This document shows, piece after piece, positions 5,686 through 6,084 of a stretch of DNA of 6,084 bases (the stretch's first letter is position 1; each line of letters starts with the position of its first letter). The notes beneath the pieces were generated by a model, which saw nothing but the letters and a program-made list of their open reading frames with translations, searched no databases and had not been told where the DNA came from. Origin of the DNA: an uncultured Campylobacter sp. (lineage in GTDB: Bacteria > Campylobacterota > Campylobacteria > Campylobacterales > Campylobacteraceae); contig NZ_CALKTQ010000336.1 in assembly GCF_937997465.1 (NCBI RefSeq), positions 1-6,084 on the forward strand. The letters are read 5' to 3'. The translations under genes and the position numbers were made by a program.

Positions 5686-6084
5686 AACTAGAAGAAATAG
5701 CAAAAATGGCGATAGACGAGGTGGCGATGGAGCTAGAGCGAATGGACGCCGCGCAGGAAAGCTTGGCCTCGGATGCTGAAAACGGGTCAAATTTAACGAG
5801 CTCTCCAGTCTCAAGCGGCGACGTAAATTTGACTAACGCCGCGGGCCTTGCAAATTTAGTCGGCGAGATAAGCGTAGCGGACGAGGCTAGCGAGTTTGAG
5901 GCGGCTTTGGATAGTGCGGTAAATTCTCAAAAAACGGCGGCGAAATTTGACGCCGTCCAGGAGTCCGACCTGACCGCCGCGCCGCAAAAAGCCTTTGAGG
6001 TCGAGGTTGCGAATTTTACGGGCGAGGAGATATTTCTAAAAAACCTAAAAGAGCGCATTTTGGTGCTTTTTGAAGGGCTAAACG
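5682..6084 (+). CDS. ciaD: CiaD-like protein, 3' end cut by window edge
   Basis: Open frame of at least 134 codons with no stop before the right edge. It starts at the ATG overlapping the previous stop (ATGA), and no independent ribosome site is obvious, implying translational coupling. The N-terminus is a charged amphipathic helix (MKLEEIAKMAIDEVAMELER). Residues about 25-105 are a low-complexity Ala/Ser/Asp/Glu-rich region that looks disordered. The visible end is a conserved-looking block, EEIFLKNLKERILVLFEGLN. The N-terminal MKLEEIAK-type start and the ERILVLFEGL block are what I associate with CiaD-like proteins, and position after a short hypothetical gene agrees with C. jejuni. There CiaD is a secreted effector delivered by the flagellar export apparatus that promotes host-cell invasion; whether this homologue is secreted is unknown. 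No signal peptide, as expected. The assignment rests on recall, not alignment; the symbol is tentative. Confidence 0.6.
   Translation, partial: MKLEEIAKMAIDEVAMELERMDAAQESLASDAENGSNLTSSPVSSGDVNLTNAAGLANLVGEISVADEASEFEAALDSAVNSQKTAAKFDAVQESDLTAAPQKAFEVEVANFTGEEIFLKNLKERILVLFEGLN

Noticed and set aside
5820..5834. D-V-N-L-T in the CiaD-like protein as a PglB N-glycosylation site
   Set aside because: It fits the Campylobacter sequon, but the protein lacks a signal peptide and would not meet the periplasmic glycosylation machinery; the NLT also arises from the AAATTT word.

Overview
The window reads as chromosomal DNA from a Campylobacter species. The evidence is AT-rich spacers packed with CAAATTTG/AAATTT words, Campylobacter-style promoters with a clear -10 and weak or absent -35, and a CiaD-like gene at the right edge. 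Base composition looks richer in G+C than C. jejuni, which would fit the oral group (C. rectus, showae, curvus, gracilis). The species is inference. All genes lie on the + strand.

Left part (1-3220). The window opens inside a LysE-type membrane exporter whose first ~30 residues lie off the edge. After a 91-bp gap comes a tight three-gene unit: an OmpR/PhoB-type response regulator (628-1302), an exported protein of unknown function built from about nine short RHS/YD-like repeats (1321-2178), and a membrane histidine kinase (2159-3220) whose start overlaps the previous gene by 20 bp. The kinase has almost no periplasmic loop. An exported protein co-encoded between regulator and kinase is therefore a natural candidate for an accessory sensor, making a possible three-component system. 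That link is inferred from gene order.

Middle (3221-3888). This 668-bp stretch holds one gene, a 28-codon single-pass membrane peptide (3485-3571) with an excellent ribosome binding site. Directly upstream are four 8-bp copies of A[AG]G[AT]CA[CT][AT] spaced 11, 11 and 10 bp apart, running into a perfect TATAAT. Direct repeats at one-helical-turn spacing are the usual binding architecture for OmpR/PhoB-family regulators, so the peptide looks like a regulated small gene, possibly controlled by the adjacent two-component system. A hairpin follows it. The rest is low-information DNA with 17 AAATTT words and a promoter for the next operon.

Right part (3889-6084). leuD (short type) and leuB encode the isopropylmalate isomerase small subunit and isopropylmalate dehydrogenase of leucine biosynthesis. 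leuC is not next to them in the window. leuB overlaps by 4 bp (ATGA) a small TPR-like protein gene, which overlaps by 4 bp (ATGA) a gene resembling ciaD, the Campylobacter invasion antigen D, cut by the right edge. The four genes look like one transcription unit with translational coupling between the last three.

Most interesting: the embedded repeat protein in the two-component operon, and the small membrane peptide behind a regulator-like tandem operator. No mobile elements, CRISPR arrays, tRNA or rRNA genes were seen.
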